Source: Pseudomonadota bacterium
GTDB taxonomy: Bacteria > Pseudomonadota > Gammaproteobacteria > Steroidobacterales > Steroidobacteraceae
DNA length: 44,740 nt
Direction of reading: 5' to 3'
Assembly (NCBI GenBank): GCA_947459825.1
Contig: CANHFH010000009.1
Span: 1-44,740 of the forward strand
In this document: piece after piece, positions 30,180 to 36,961 of the stretch
Layout of the letters: each line of letters opens with the position of its first letter
Position numbering within the stretch: the stretch's first letter is position 1
Translations under genes and position numbers: made by a program
Notes under the pieces: model-generated
Seen by the model: only the letters and a program-made list of their open reading frames with translations
The model's database searches: none
Told to the model about the DNA's origin: nothing

Positions 30180-30452
30180 ATGACGAAGCGGCTCCAGGTG
30201 CTGTTCGACGACGGCGAGTACGCGGCCCTGCAAGCGGCGGCGGCCAGCCGCGGCATGACCGTGGCCGAGTGGGTACGCCAGGCGCTCAACGCAGCGCGCC
30301 GTGAAGCCTCCACCGCCGATATCGACCGCAAGCTCGCCGCGATCCGCGCGGCCGTGCGCCACACCGCGCCGACCGGCCCCATCGAGCGCCTGACCGCGGA
30401 GACCGAACGCGGCTACGCGGCCATGCCGAGCGGTGACAGCGGCGGGTATTGA
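30180..30452 (+). CDS. Ribbon-helix-helix (CopG-type) antitoxin
   Basis: A 90-residue protein starting MTKRLQVLFDDGEYAALQAA and continuing SRGMTVAEWVRQALNAARRE, a ribbon-helix-helix DNA-binding domain. The C-terminal half is a flexible tail expected to contact the toxin. It directly precedes a PIN-domain gene and has half-sites in its promoter. It is not closely similar to the other VapB-type antitoxin in the window, so the two modules were probably acquired separately. Confidence 0.8.
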   Translation: MTKRLQVLFDDGEYAALQAAAASRGMTVAEWVRQALNAARREASTADIDRKLAAIRAAVRHTAPTGPIERLTAETERGYAAMPSGDSGGY

Positions 30453-30480
30453 GCGGGCAGCCACGCCGCAAGCCCACGAT

Positions 30481-30876
30481 ATGGTCTTCATCGACTCCAA
30501 CGTGCCGATGTATCTCGTCGGCACCGCACACCCGAACAAGGTCGACGCACAGCGCCGCCTCGAGACGCTCGTCTCGCAGCGCACGCGGCTCGTCACCGAT
30601 GCCGAGGTGCTGACCGAGATCCTGCACCGCTACACCGCGCTCGAGCGGCGCGGCGGCATCCAGCCCGCGATCGATGCGCTGCTCGGCGTGGTGGATGAGG
30701 TGCTGCCCGTCGACCGCGAGTCCGTCGAGCGCGCCAAACAATTGGTGCTGCAGTACCCGACGCTGCCGGTACGCGCCGCGCTGCACATCGCGACCATGCA
30801 GCGCCACGGCATCGACCAGGTGCTGAGCTTCGATGCAGCTTTCGACCGCGTGCCAGGACTGACGCGCATCCGCTAG
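30481..30876 (+). CDS. PIN-domain toxin, VapC-like, one acidic residue missing
   Basis: A 131-residue PIN-domain protein. Asp5 (FIDSNVPMYL), Glu46 (VLTEILHRY) and Asp118 (VLSFDAAFD) are present. The central motif, normally R-D-A-x-H, reads VRAALHIATM, with Ala99 where the conserved Asp should be. Loss of this metal ligand could weaken or abolish nuclease activity. The start is ATG 30481, 28 nt after the antitoxin stop, without a clear Shine-Dalgarno; a GTG at 30433 would overlap the antitoxin and is an alternative. Confidence 0.8.
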   Translation: MVFIDSNVPMYLVGTAHPNKVDAQRRLETLVSQRTRLVTDAEVLTEILHRYTALERRGGIQPAIDALLGVVDEVLPVDRESVERAKQLVLQYPTLPVRAALHIATMQRHGIDQVLSFDAAFDRVPGLTRIR

Positions 30877-30890
30877 GCGCATCCCCTCGG

Positions 30891-30930
30891 GCAAAAGTTT
30901 TTTGCAATCCGGACGCGGACAGCCTATGTT
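30891..30930 (+). promoter_or_regulatory. Promoter of the methyltransferase gene
   Basis: TTGCAA (30902-30907), a 17-bp spacer and TATGTT (30925-30930) form a sigma-70-like promoter. An inverted repeat GCAAAA-GTT-TTTTGC (30891-30905) overlaps the -35 and could be an operator or the vapC2 terminator. The implied start near 30937 supports ATG 30960 over GTG 30933. Confidence 0.5.
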
Positions 30931-30959
30931 CCGTGCAACGCCGTTGCGGCCTGCACACG

Positions 30960-31628
30960 ATGGGACCTGCGTTGAGCACCCGGAAGGACCGCCAATCCGC
31001 GTTCAGCAGGATCTACGACACCGCGTACTGGGGTGCCGAGCATCTCTCCGGCATGGGCAGCACCGTCGAGGCCACCGCACCGGTGCGCGCGGTGATCGAA
31101 CGGGTCGTCGTCGAGCACGACATCCGCTCGGTGACCGATGTCGCCTGCGGTGACATGGTCTGGATGCCGCTCGTGCTCGAGCGCCTGCGCGAGCGCGGCC
31201 ACCCGGTCGCCTTCACCGGCTGCGACATCGTGCCCTCGCTCATCGAGCAGCACACCGCGAGGTTCCCCGCGCTGCGGTTCCGGCAGCTGGACCTCGTATC
31301 GGAGCCGATACCGCCGGCGGACCTCATCATCTGCCGCGAAGTGCTGCAGCACCTGCCGGTCGATGACATCCTGGCAGCGCTCGCCAACATCTCGGCGAGC
31401 GGCGCGCGCTTCCTGCTCACCACCATCCACCTGCGGCGCCACGGCCTCCGCAACCGCCTCAACATGAAGATCGGGCGCTGCCGCGACCGCAACCTGCTGC
31501 TGCCGCCCTTCGACCTGCCGAACCCGCTCGTGATCTACCCGGACACCGACGGGCAGCGCGACAAGTTCATCGGTCTCTGGGCGCTGCCGTTCGCGGGCTG
31601 GTCCCGCGGCAAGCGCGAGACCGGCTGA
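30960..31628 (+). CDS. Class I SAM-dependent methyltransferase
   Basis: A 222-residue protein with a Rossmann-type SAM fold: SVTDVACGDMVWMPLVLE (motif I, with DVACGD instead of the common DxGxG), FTGCDIVPSLIEQH (motif II), and ADLIICREVLQHLPVDDILA (motif IV to V). The target is unknown. The N-terminal DRQSAFSRIYDTAYWG resembles small-molecule or sugar-modifying methyltransferases. It stands alone with its own promoter after the second VapBC-like pair. Confidence 0.75.
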   Translation: MGPALSTRKDRQSAFSRIYDTAYWGAEHLSGMGSTVEATAPVRAVIERVVVEHDIRSVTDVACGDMVWMPLVLERLRERGHPVAFTGCDIVPSLIEQHTARFPALRFRQLDLVSEPIPPADLIICREVLQHLPVDDILAALANISASGARFLLTTIHLRRHGLRNRLNMKIGRCRDRNLLLPPFDLPNPLVIYPDTDGQRDKFIGLWALPFAGWSRGKRETG

Positions 31629-31670
31629 CGCGATCGCGGCGGGGGATAACGCGAGCATTCCGTTGCAGCT

Positions 31671-31699
31671 TTGACAAACCCTGTCGGTGCTCCTACCGT
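31671..31699 (+). promoter_or_regulatory. Promoter of the exported coiled-coil protein gene
   Basis: A perfect TTGACA (31671-31676) with a 17-bp spacer and TACCGT (31694-31699) precedes the gene by 32 nt. The -10 is a weak match. Confidence 0.4.
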
Positions 31700-31731
31700 C
31701 GTCCGTCCGCTGCACCAGGGGACCAACGGCC

Positions 31732-32325
31732 ATGGAACGACTCGCCCGTGCATCGATCGGTGCGGCGCTTTGCGCGACTTTGGCAGCTCTTCCGCTCACG
31801 CCCGCCCGGGCAGACGACGGTTACGTCATCGTCGCGCCGCGCTGCAACCCCGAACAACTGTATCTCTGCACGGATCCGGCGGAGCGGGTGCGCATGGAGG
31901 CCGAGAAGAAGCGGCTGGACGCGCAACGTCAGGCGGAAGCGCAGGCCGCGGAAGCCGCGCGGCGGCAGCGCGAGGCGGAGATCAAGGACATCATGCGATC
32001 GATGAACCTCCCGCCCGGGCGGGAAGCGGACGCACGGCGCATCTACGAGATGCGGCGGGCGGCGCAGGCGGCCATGCCGAGACTCCCGACCGGACCGGAT
32101 CCGATGAGCGCGCCCGAAACATGCCCGACCCGTCGCGAATACGATGAGGTGGTGATGGTGCGGGGCCAGCGCGAGGCGAGCCGCGAAGCGGCGTTGGCGT
32201 CGGTTACGGCCCAGAGCGGCGTCTCCGATACCCGATGCGACCAGAACGATTTCGGCTGGCAGTGCAGCGGTCAGCGCAAGACCGGGGTCAAAAAATACGC
32301 CTGTGTGGGGAGCGCGGCGCAGTAG
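31732..32325 (+). CDS. Exported hypothetical protein with a charged helix
   Basis: A 197-residue protein with a signal peptide (LARASIGAALCATLAALPLT, cleavage near ARA-DDG). A highly charged Ala/Glu/Arg/Lys-rich helix (about 50-95) is likely a coiled coil. Cysteines at about 38, 46, 131, 167, 175 and 189 could form disulfides in the periplasm. I recognise no family. ATG 31732 follows AGGGGA about 10 nt upstream. It converges on the next gene with 6 bp between stops. Confidence 0.62.
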   Translation: MERLARASIGAALCATLAALPLTPARADDGYVIVAPRCNPEQLYLCTDPAERVRMEAEKKRLDAQRQAEAQAAEAARRQREAEIKDIMRSMNLPPGREADARRIYEMRRAAQAAMPRLPTGPDPMSAPETCPTRREYDEVVMVRGQREASREAALASVTAQSGVSDTRCDQNDFGWQCSGQRKTGVKKYACVGSAAQ

Positions 32326-32331
32326 CGGCGC

Positions 32332-32925
32332 CTAGAACCCCGTGCCGCCGGTCTGATCGCAGCTGACGCGCAGCACCGTCATCGCGTAGCCCATCCGCGC
32401 CGCGAGGTCCGCGGACGGCAGGCCGAATCGATGGCTCAACTGCGCGTCTCCTCGCGGCGTCTCGGCCACCACGACATCGGCACCGTCGACCTCCACGGTG
32501 ACGATCCGGCGCCAATCCATGCTCTGGGTTGCGTCGCCGGTCTCGATGTCGCTGAGGCTCGATGGCGCCACAGTCGTAGGCATGGTGTTCTTGTGACGGA
32601 AAGCCGTGCTGCAACGTGAACTCGACTCGACATCCCACAGCGGCGCGACCGTCCTGTCGTACCAGACCATGCGCGGCTGGTCTCCTGACTCGTCGATGAA
32701 GAAGCTCTTCTCGAAAGTCATCTGATATCCGTTGTAGCTGTTCTTAAACATGTACCGGTAGGCGTAGGTCATCTGACCCAAGCCGGCGATCTGCGCGATG
32801 AATCGCTGCGCGTTCTCGGCGGTCTGTTCTTGGGCACGCGCAGCGCCCGAAAACACCGAAGCAGCGACCAGCGCCGGCACAAGGATATTGCGGGATGAAG
32901 ATGGCGTCACAACGCAAATTACCAT
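32332..32925 (-). CDS. Exported hypothetical protein
   Basis: A 197-residue protein with a signal peptide (ILVPALVAASVFSGAARAQ). The mature part contains FIAQIAGLGQMTYAYRYMFK, KSFFIDESGDQPRM and RRIVTVEVDGADVVVAETP, a probable beta-rich fold, and two cysteines. No family is recognised. Its start has no Shine-Dalgarno. It may be the last gene of a minus-strand unit with the 38-codon ORF and the SDR gene upstream. Confidence 0.6.
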   Translation of the reverse strand: MVICVVTPSSSRNILVPALVAASVFSGAARAQEQTAENAQRFIAQIAGLGQMTYAYRYMFKNSYNGYQMTFEKSFFIDESGDQPRMVWYDRTVAPLWDVESSSRCSTAFRHKNTMPTTVAPSSLSDIETGDATQSMDWRRIVTVEVDGADVVVAETPRGDAQLSHRFGLPSADLAARMGYAMTVLRVSCDQTGGTGF

Positions 32926-32958
32926 GGGCGGACACCGACGGCGAACCCGCGCTGCGGA

Positions 32959-33075
32959 TCAACGCCGCGGCATCAGCACCGACCAGTCGATCTCGAGCAC
33001 GAGCGGCAGACGCATGAAGCGCGGGAAGCCGAGAGCGGCGCTGGCCGCGATGCGGGCCCGTTGCAGGAGGATCAT
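32959..33075 (-). CDS. Possible 38-residue small protein
   Basis: A short ORF starting 3 nt after the SDR stop codon on the same strand. It encodes MILLQRARIAASAALGFPR followed by FMRLPLVLEIDWSVLMPRR. It is basic and hydrophobic, and could be a small membrane-associated peptide. There is no clear Shine-Dalgarno, so expression would depend on coupling. No family is recognised. Confidence 0.3.
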   Translation of the reverse strand: MILLQRARIAASAALGFPRFMRLPLVLEIDWSVLMPRR

Positions 33076-33078
33076 GCG

Positions 33079-33810
33079 CTAGAACGGGATCGCCTGGCCG
33101 TCCCAGGCGAAGAGCCGTCCGCTGTCGGCCGGGTTCAGGCGGTCGAGGACACCGAGCATGGCGCGCGCAGACCTCGTCGGCGTGAAGAGCTTCGCCGGAT
33201 CGACACCGCCCTGGAACGGCTGCGACAGCGGCGTATCGACGGTGCCGGGATGCAGCGCGACGCAGAGCGCGCCCGGATTGCGCTGGCGCAGTTCCACGGC
33301 GCAGGTGCGGACGAGCATGTTGAGCGCCGCTTTCGAGGCGCGGTAGGCGTGCCAGCCGCCGAGCCGGTTGTCCTCGATGGAACCGACGCGCGCCGAGAGA
33401 CAGGCGAACGCCGACTTCGCGTCGCGGCGCAGATGACCGAGCGTGTGCTTGGCGATCAACGCAGGCCCCGTGGCGTTGATCGCGAAGGCCTCGGCGAGCG
33501 CCGCAGCATCGAGGCTGCGCCAGCTCTTCTCCGGACGCAGCGTCCCGGTGTGCAGCACGCCGGTGGCGACGATCACGAGATCGAGCGGGCCGTCAGCGGC
33601 GGCGGCCGCAGCGACCGCGGCGATGCTCGCTTCATCCCGCAGATCGAAACGCCACGGCGCCTCCGCGCTGCGCGCCGCGGCGTACACGCGCGCCACGCGC
33701 GGATGCGTGCCGAGCTCGGCCGCGAAAGCCGCGCCGATGCCGCCGCCCGCGCCGAACACGAGCGTGCGCAGGCCGGGAGCGAAGCTCTCGAGGGCGGGGA
33801 TATCGGTCAT
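33079..33810 (-). CDS. Short-chain dehydrogenase/reductase (CsgA-like)
   Basis: A 243-residue SDR oxidoreductase. The NAD(P)-binding motif is FGAGGGIGAA (19-28), followed by VIVATGVLH in place of NNAG, AINATGP, and the catalytic Ser/Tyr/Lys region SARVGSIEDN and YRASKAALN. PGTVDTPLSQPF follows as in the C-factor/CsgA-like group. Substrate unknown. ATG 33810 gives the normal SDR N-terminus; the frame upstream is unrelated. Confidence 0.83.
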   Translation of the reverse strand: MTDIPALESFAPGLRTLVFGAGGGIGAAFAAELGTHPRVARVYAAARSAEAPWRFDLRDEASIAAVAAAAAADGPLDLVIVATGVLHTGTLRPEKSWRSLDAAALAEAFAINATGPALIAKHTLGHLRRDAKSAFACLSARVGSIEDNRLGGWHAYRASKAALNMLVRTCAVELRQRNPGALCVALHPGTVDTPLSQPFQGGVDPAKLFTPTRSARAMLGVLDRLNPADSGRLFAWDGQAIPF

Positions 33811-33925
33811 GAAGCGGTCCGCGGGCGGCGCCTGTCGGGCTGGGCGTCCACGGTATTGCATCGGACCCGTTCCCGCCATATTTTGATACCCGTCAGACCT
33901 GCACCCATGATCTCCCGGGGGTCCC

Positions 33926-35539
33926 ATGCGCAAGTCGTTCGTCGTGCTGCTGCTCCTGTTGTCTTCGGCCACGGCGCGGGCCGAGTGGCTGGAAGCCTCG
34001 ACCGACCACTTCGTCATCTACGGTGAGACCAGCGAGCGCAACATGCGCCGCTTCGCCGAGCAACTGGAGCGGTTCGACGGGGCGATGTCGACCGTGTCAG
34101 GCATCCCACGCACGAAGCCGACCCGATCGGCGCGGGTGACGGTGTACATCGTCGGCAGCGACCAAGACCTGCGGAAGCTCTATGCACAGAACGGAGCCGA
34201 CGCCCGGAACATCGGCGGGTTCTACTCCCCACGCCTCGAAGGGCCCGTGGCATTCGTGCCGAGGGTGCTCGCTGCACGCAGCGGCGACTCCGACCTGGAC
34301 TTCTCCACCATCGTCCTGCTGCACGAGTACGCCCACCACTTCACCCTCTCCAACAGCCGCTTCACGCCGCCGCGTTGGCTCACCGAAGGATCGGCCGAGT
34401 TCTTCGCCTCGGCGGGCTTCGCCTCGGACGGCTCAGTCACCCTCGGGCGTCCGGCCAACCACCGCGCACCAGAGCTGTTCAGGGCGCCCGATGTCACGGT
34501 CATCGACCTCGTGGACCAGGATCATTACGAGAAGCGCAAGGGCAAGGACCGGCGGTACGACGCCTACTACGGCCGGGCGTGGCTCCTTTTCCACTACCTC
34601 ACCTTCGAGCCGGCACGCCGAGGTCAACTCGCCGCATATGTCAAGGCGCTGACGACCGGCACCCCTTCCCGCCAGGCGGCGGAATCGGCGTTCGGCGACC
34701 TCGTGAAACTCGACCGGGAGATCGACAGCTACATGACGCGGCGCAGCCTGCAGATCCTCACGATCAAGGGCAGTGCGCTGCCGACAGGCGAGATCGCCAC
34801 GCGGGTCCTGCGTCCCGGCGAAGCGGCGGTGATGCCGGTCGTGATGCGGTCGAAACGCGGTGTCGGCTCCGAGGAGACGGCTCGCAGCATCGTCGCCGAC
34901 GCCCGCGCGGTCGCGGCCCGCTTCCCGGCGGATGCAGCCGTGCTCGCGGCCCTCGCGGAGGCCGAGCACGACGCAGGCAACGATGACGCGGCGATCGCCG
35001 CTGCGGACGCCGCGCTCGCCATCGACCCTGCGAACGTCAATGCGCATCTCCGCAAGGGCTATGCCCTCTTCGACAAAGCGCAGCGCTCGCGAGACGTGAC
35101 CGCGATGCGGGACGCCCGCCGCGCGTTCGTGGCCCTCAACAAGGTCGAGAACGACCACCCCGTACCGCTGTACCGTTTCTATCTGAGCCATGTGTCCATC
35201 GGGGCGGAGCCGACCGCCAACGCCATCGCGGCGCTGGAACAAGCCGCCGGAATCGCGCCTTACGCGCGCGAGGTATCTCTGGCCTTGGCCCATCGTCGGT
35301 TGGTGGAAGGCAGGTTCGCCGAGGCGCGCATCGCCTTGCAGCCGATCGCCTTCAACCCGCACGGCGGGCCGCTCTCGGCGAAGACCAGGGAGTTCATGGG
35401 GTTGATCGACGCGGCGGCCGAGGCGGGCGACACCTCGACGCTCGCGGGACAACTGCGTTCCCTCGTCTCTGCCGATGACGGAGACGAAGCCGGTCCGGGC
35501 GCGTCCGACGGACCCGTCAAGCCCGCCGGGGAGCCTTGA
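33926..35539 (+). CDS. Exported DUF1570/TPR protein with HEYAHH metallopeptidase motif
   Basis: A 537-residue protein with a signal peptide (VVLLLLLSSATARA). Residues 133-138, HEYAHH, form a zinc-peptidase HExxH motif, and TEGSAEFF (153-160) supplies a possible third Glu ligand, as in gluzincin-like DUF1570 proteins. The C-terminal half (about 310-500) contains tetratricopeptide repeats such as NDDAAIAAADAALAIDPANV and AHLRKGYALFDKAQRS. Peptidase activity in the periplasm is inferred from the motif only. It diverges from the SDR gene. Confidence 0.75.
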   Translation: MRKSFVVLLLLLSSATARAEWLEASTDHFVIYGETSERNMRRFAEQLERFDGAMSTVSGIPRTKPTRSARVTVYIVGSDQDLRKLYAQNGADARNIGGFYSPRLEGPVAFVPRVLAARSGDSDLDFSTIVLLHEYAHHFTLSNSRFTPPRWLTEGSAEFFASAGFASDGSVTLGRPANHRAPELFRAPDVTVIDLVDQDHYEKRKGKDRRYDAYYGRAWLLFHYLTFEPARRGQLAAYVKALTTGTPSRQAAESAFGDLVKLDREIDSYMTRRSLQILTIKGSALPTGEIATRVLRPGEAAVMPVVMRSKRGVGSEETARSIVADARAVAARFPADAAVLAALAEAEHDAGNDDAAIAAADAALAIDPANVNAHLRKGYALFDKAQRSRDVTAMRDARRAFVALNKVENDHPVPLYRFYLSHVSIGAEPTANAIAALEQAAGIAPYAREVSLALAHRRLVEGRFAEARIALQPIAFNPHGGPLSAKTREFMGLIDAAAEAGDTSTLAGQLRSLVSADDGDEAGPGASDGPVKPAGEP

Positions 35540-35545
35540 GCCCGC

Positions 35546-36307
35546 TCAAAGATCGCCGTGCAAGGGCCGTAGCGTGATGTTCTCGATGGACGCGTGCGCA
35601 GACAGGGAGAGCGCGTCGATCATCGGCTGCGCGACATCGTCGGCGGTCATCATGCGCGCGACCTGGTCGGGCGGCATCTCGCCCCACATCGGCGTGTAGG
35701 CGGCGCCCGGCCGCACCTCGAGGATGCGGATGCCGTCCTGGCGGCCGTAGAGCTTCATGACATCGAGCAGGCCGCGCTGCGCGTACTTGCTCAGGCAATA
35801 GGTCGAGCTCTGCGCGAACGGCTGCTCCGCGGCGATGGAGGTCACCACCTGGATCTGGCCGCGCATCCCGTCGCGCGGCGTCTGCGCCTTCATGGCGGCG
35901 TAGGTCCTCTGCAGCAGCAGGAAGGTCGCGGTGATGTTGGTCCTCAGCGTGAACTCGAGGTCCTCGGGCGTCTGCTCCAAGAAATCTTTGAACCTGCCGA
36001 CGCCGGCGCAGTGGATCAGCGCATCGATACGCCCATATCGCTCGAGACAGGCCTCGACGGGCTGCAGCGGCTGGTCCGCGAGGTCGCCGGCCACGATGCC
36101 GCAGTCGACGGCATCGCCCTGCAGGGCCGCCTGCAGCGCCGCGAGGTCGGACTGCGTGCGCGCGGCGAGCAGCAGTTTCACCCCTGACGCCGCGGCACCC
36201 GTCCGGGCGCGCGCCCGCGCCGCGAGGCCTTCGGCGACGGCGCGGCCGATGCCCTTGCCGGCCCCGGTGACGAGGATGACGGGCGGCGAGCTTCGCTTAT
36301 CGGGCAT
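35546..36307 (-). CDS. Short-chain dehydrogenase/reductase
   Basis: A 253-residue SDR with LVTGAGKGIGRAV (cofactor site, about 12-24), IHCAGVGRF, RTNITATF, and the catalytic SIAAEQPFAQSSTYCLSKYA segment with Ser, Tyr and Lys. ARTQSDL after the second strand suggests NADPH preference. Substrate is unknown. It overlaps the DUF1570 gene end by none (6 bp gap, convergent) and its start codon lies 26 nt from the divergent PTPS-like gene. Confidence 0.84.
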   Translation of the reverse strand: MPDKRSSPPVILVTGAGKGIGRAVAEGLAARARARTGAAASGVKLLLAARTQSDLAALQAALQGDAVDCGIVAGDLADQPLQPVEACLERYGRIDALIHCAGVGRFKDFLEQTPEDLEFTLRTNITATFLLLQRTYAAMKAQTPRDGMRGQIQVVTSIAAEQPFAQSSTYCLSKYAQRGLLDVMKLYGRQDGIRILEVRPGAAYTPMWGEMPPDQVARMMTADDVAQPMIDALSLSAHASIENITLRPLHGDL

Positions 36308-36320
36308 GACGGGCCTCTGC

Positions 36321-36326
36321 TACGAT
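36321..36326 (+). promoter_or_regulatory. -10-like TACGAT upstream of the PTPS-like gene
   Basis: TACGAT ends 6 nt before the GTG at 36333 and is preceded at 17 bp by TTATCG. The gene lacks a Shine-Dalgarno, so a leaderless mRNA is predicted. Confidence 0.4.
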
Positions 36327-36332
36327 GGACGG

Positions 36333-36827
36333 GTGTCCGAATCCTACGAAATCCGCGTCCGAAAAGATGCGCTGAAGTTCGCCGCCAGCCACATGACGGT
36401 GTTCCCCGACGGCACGAAAGAGTCGCTGCACGGCCACAACTATGTCCCGAGCCTCACGGTGAAGGTGCGCGAGGCCTCCTTCGAGGCCACCATCCCGTTC
36501 TCGCGCCTCAAGGCGGGCATGCGGAAGATCGCCGCGGCCTGGGACGAGAAGGTGCTGGTCGCGACCCGCAACCCGTACCACGAGACGCTGCGGAACGACG
36601 GCCGGGAGTTCGAGTTCCGGCTCTGCGGCAAGCGTTATGTGCTGCCCGCCGATGAGGTGGTGCTGCTCGAGACCGACAACATCTCCTGCGAGACGCTGGC
36701 GCGCGCCTATTTCGACATCTTGAGCGACGAACTCGGCGACGAGCTGCGGTCGCCGAACATCCTCTCGGTCTCCGTGTTCATCGAGGAGACCCCCGGTCAG
36801 GGCGCGGCGTTCCAGCGCGAGCGATAG
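36333..36827 (+). CDS. 6-pyruvoyltetrahydropterin synthase / QueD-like protein
   Basis: A 164-residue PTPS-fold protein. Zinc-binding histidines are His20 (AASHMTVFP), His33 and His35 (LHGHNY). In QueD and PTPS a catalytic Cys lies four residues before HGH (CxxxHGH); here that position is Lys29, with Glu30 next to it. A Glu in this area is known for the PTPS-III type linked to folate synthesis, so the reaction may differ from queuosine QueD. Further features are NISCETLARAYFDILSDEL and SVFIEETPGQGA. Start GTG 36333; ATG 36306 is possible but would overlap the divergent SDR start. Confidence 0.78.
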   Translation: MSESYEIRVRKDALKFAASHMTVFPDGTKESLHGHNYVPSLTVKVREASFEATIPFSRLKAGMRKIAAAWDEKVLVATRNPYHETLRNDGREFEFRLCGKRYVLPADEVVLLETDNISCETLARAYFDILSDELGDELRSPNILSVSVFIEETPGQGAAFQRER

Positions 36828-36867
36828 CCTCGCAAGGGGACGGTCGCATGCAAGGCACCCCGCAGGG

Positions 36868-36873
36868 TAAAAT
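36868..36873 (+). promoter_or_regulatory. -10 (TAAAAT) of the mrp operon
   Basis: TAAAAT lies 25 nt before the leader-peptide ATG and is the only AT-rich hexamer in the gap. The -35 is unclear. The transcript would start near 36880, just ahead of the GGAGGAGA Shine-Dalgarno. Confidence 0.5.
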
Positions 36874-36898
36874 CGAGGTCTCACGGAGGAGACGGATC

Positions 36899-36961
36899 AT
36901 GGCGACCCCGCTCGTGGTCAAGGCGCGCGCTCGGCGTGCCGGCCGGCCCGGATATCGTTGA
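36899..36961 (+). CDS. 20-residue leader peptide coupled to mrpA
   Basis: ATG 36899 is preceded by GGAGGAGA with ideal spacing. The ORF encodes MATPLVVK followed by a basic end, ARARRAGRPGYR, with six arginines and one lysine in 20 residues. Its TGA overlaps the ATG of mrpA (TGATG), and mrpA has no Shine-Dalgarno of its own apart from this arrangement. Ribosomes finishing the leader could restart on mrpA, so the leader may tune Mrp synthesis. It is too short for homology. Confidence 0.6.
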   Translation: MATPLVVKARARRAGRPGYR

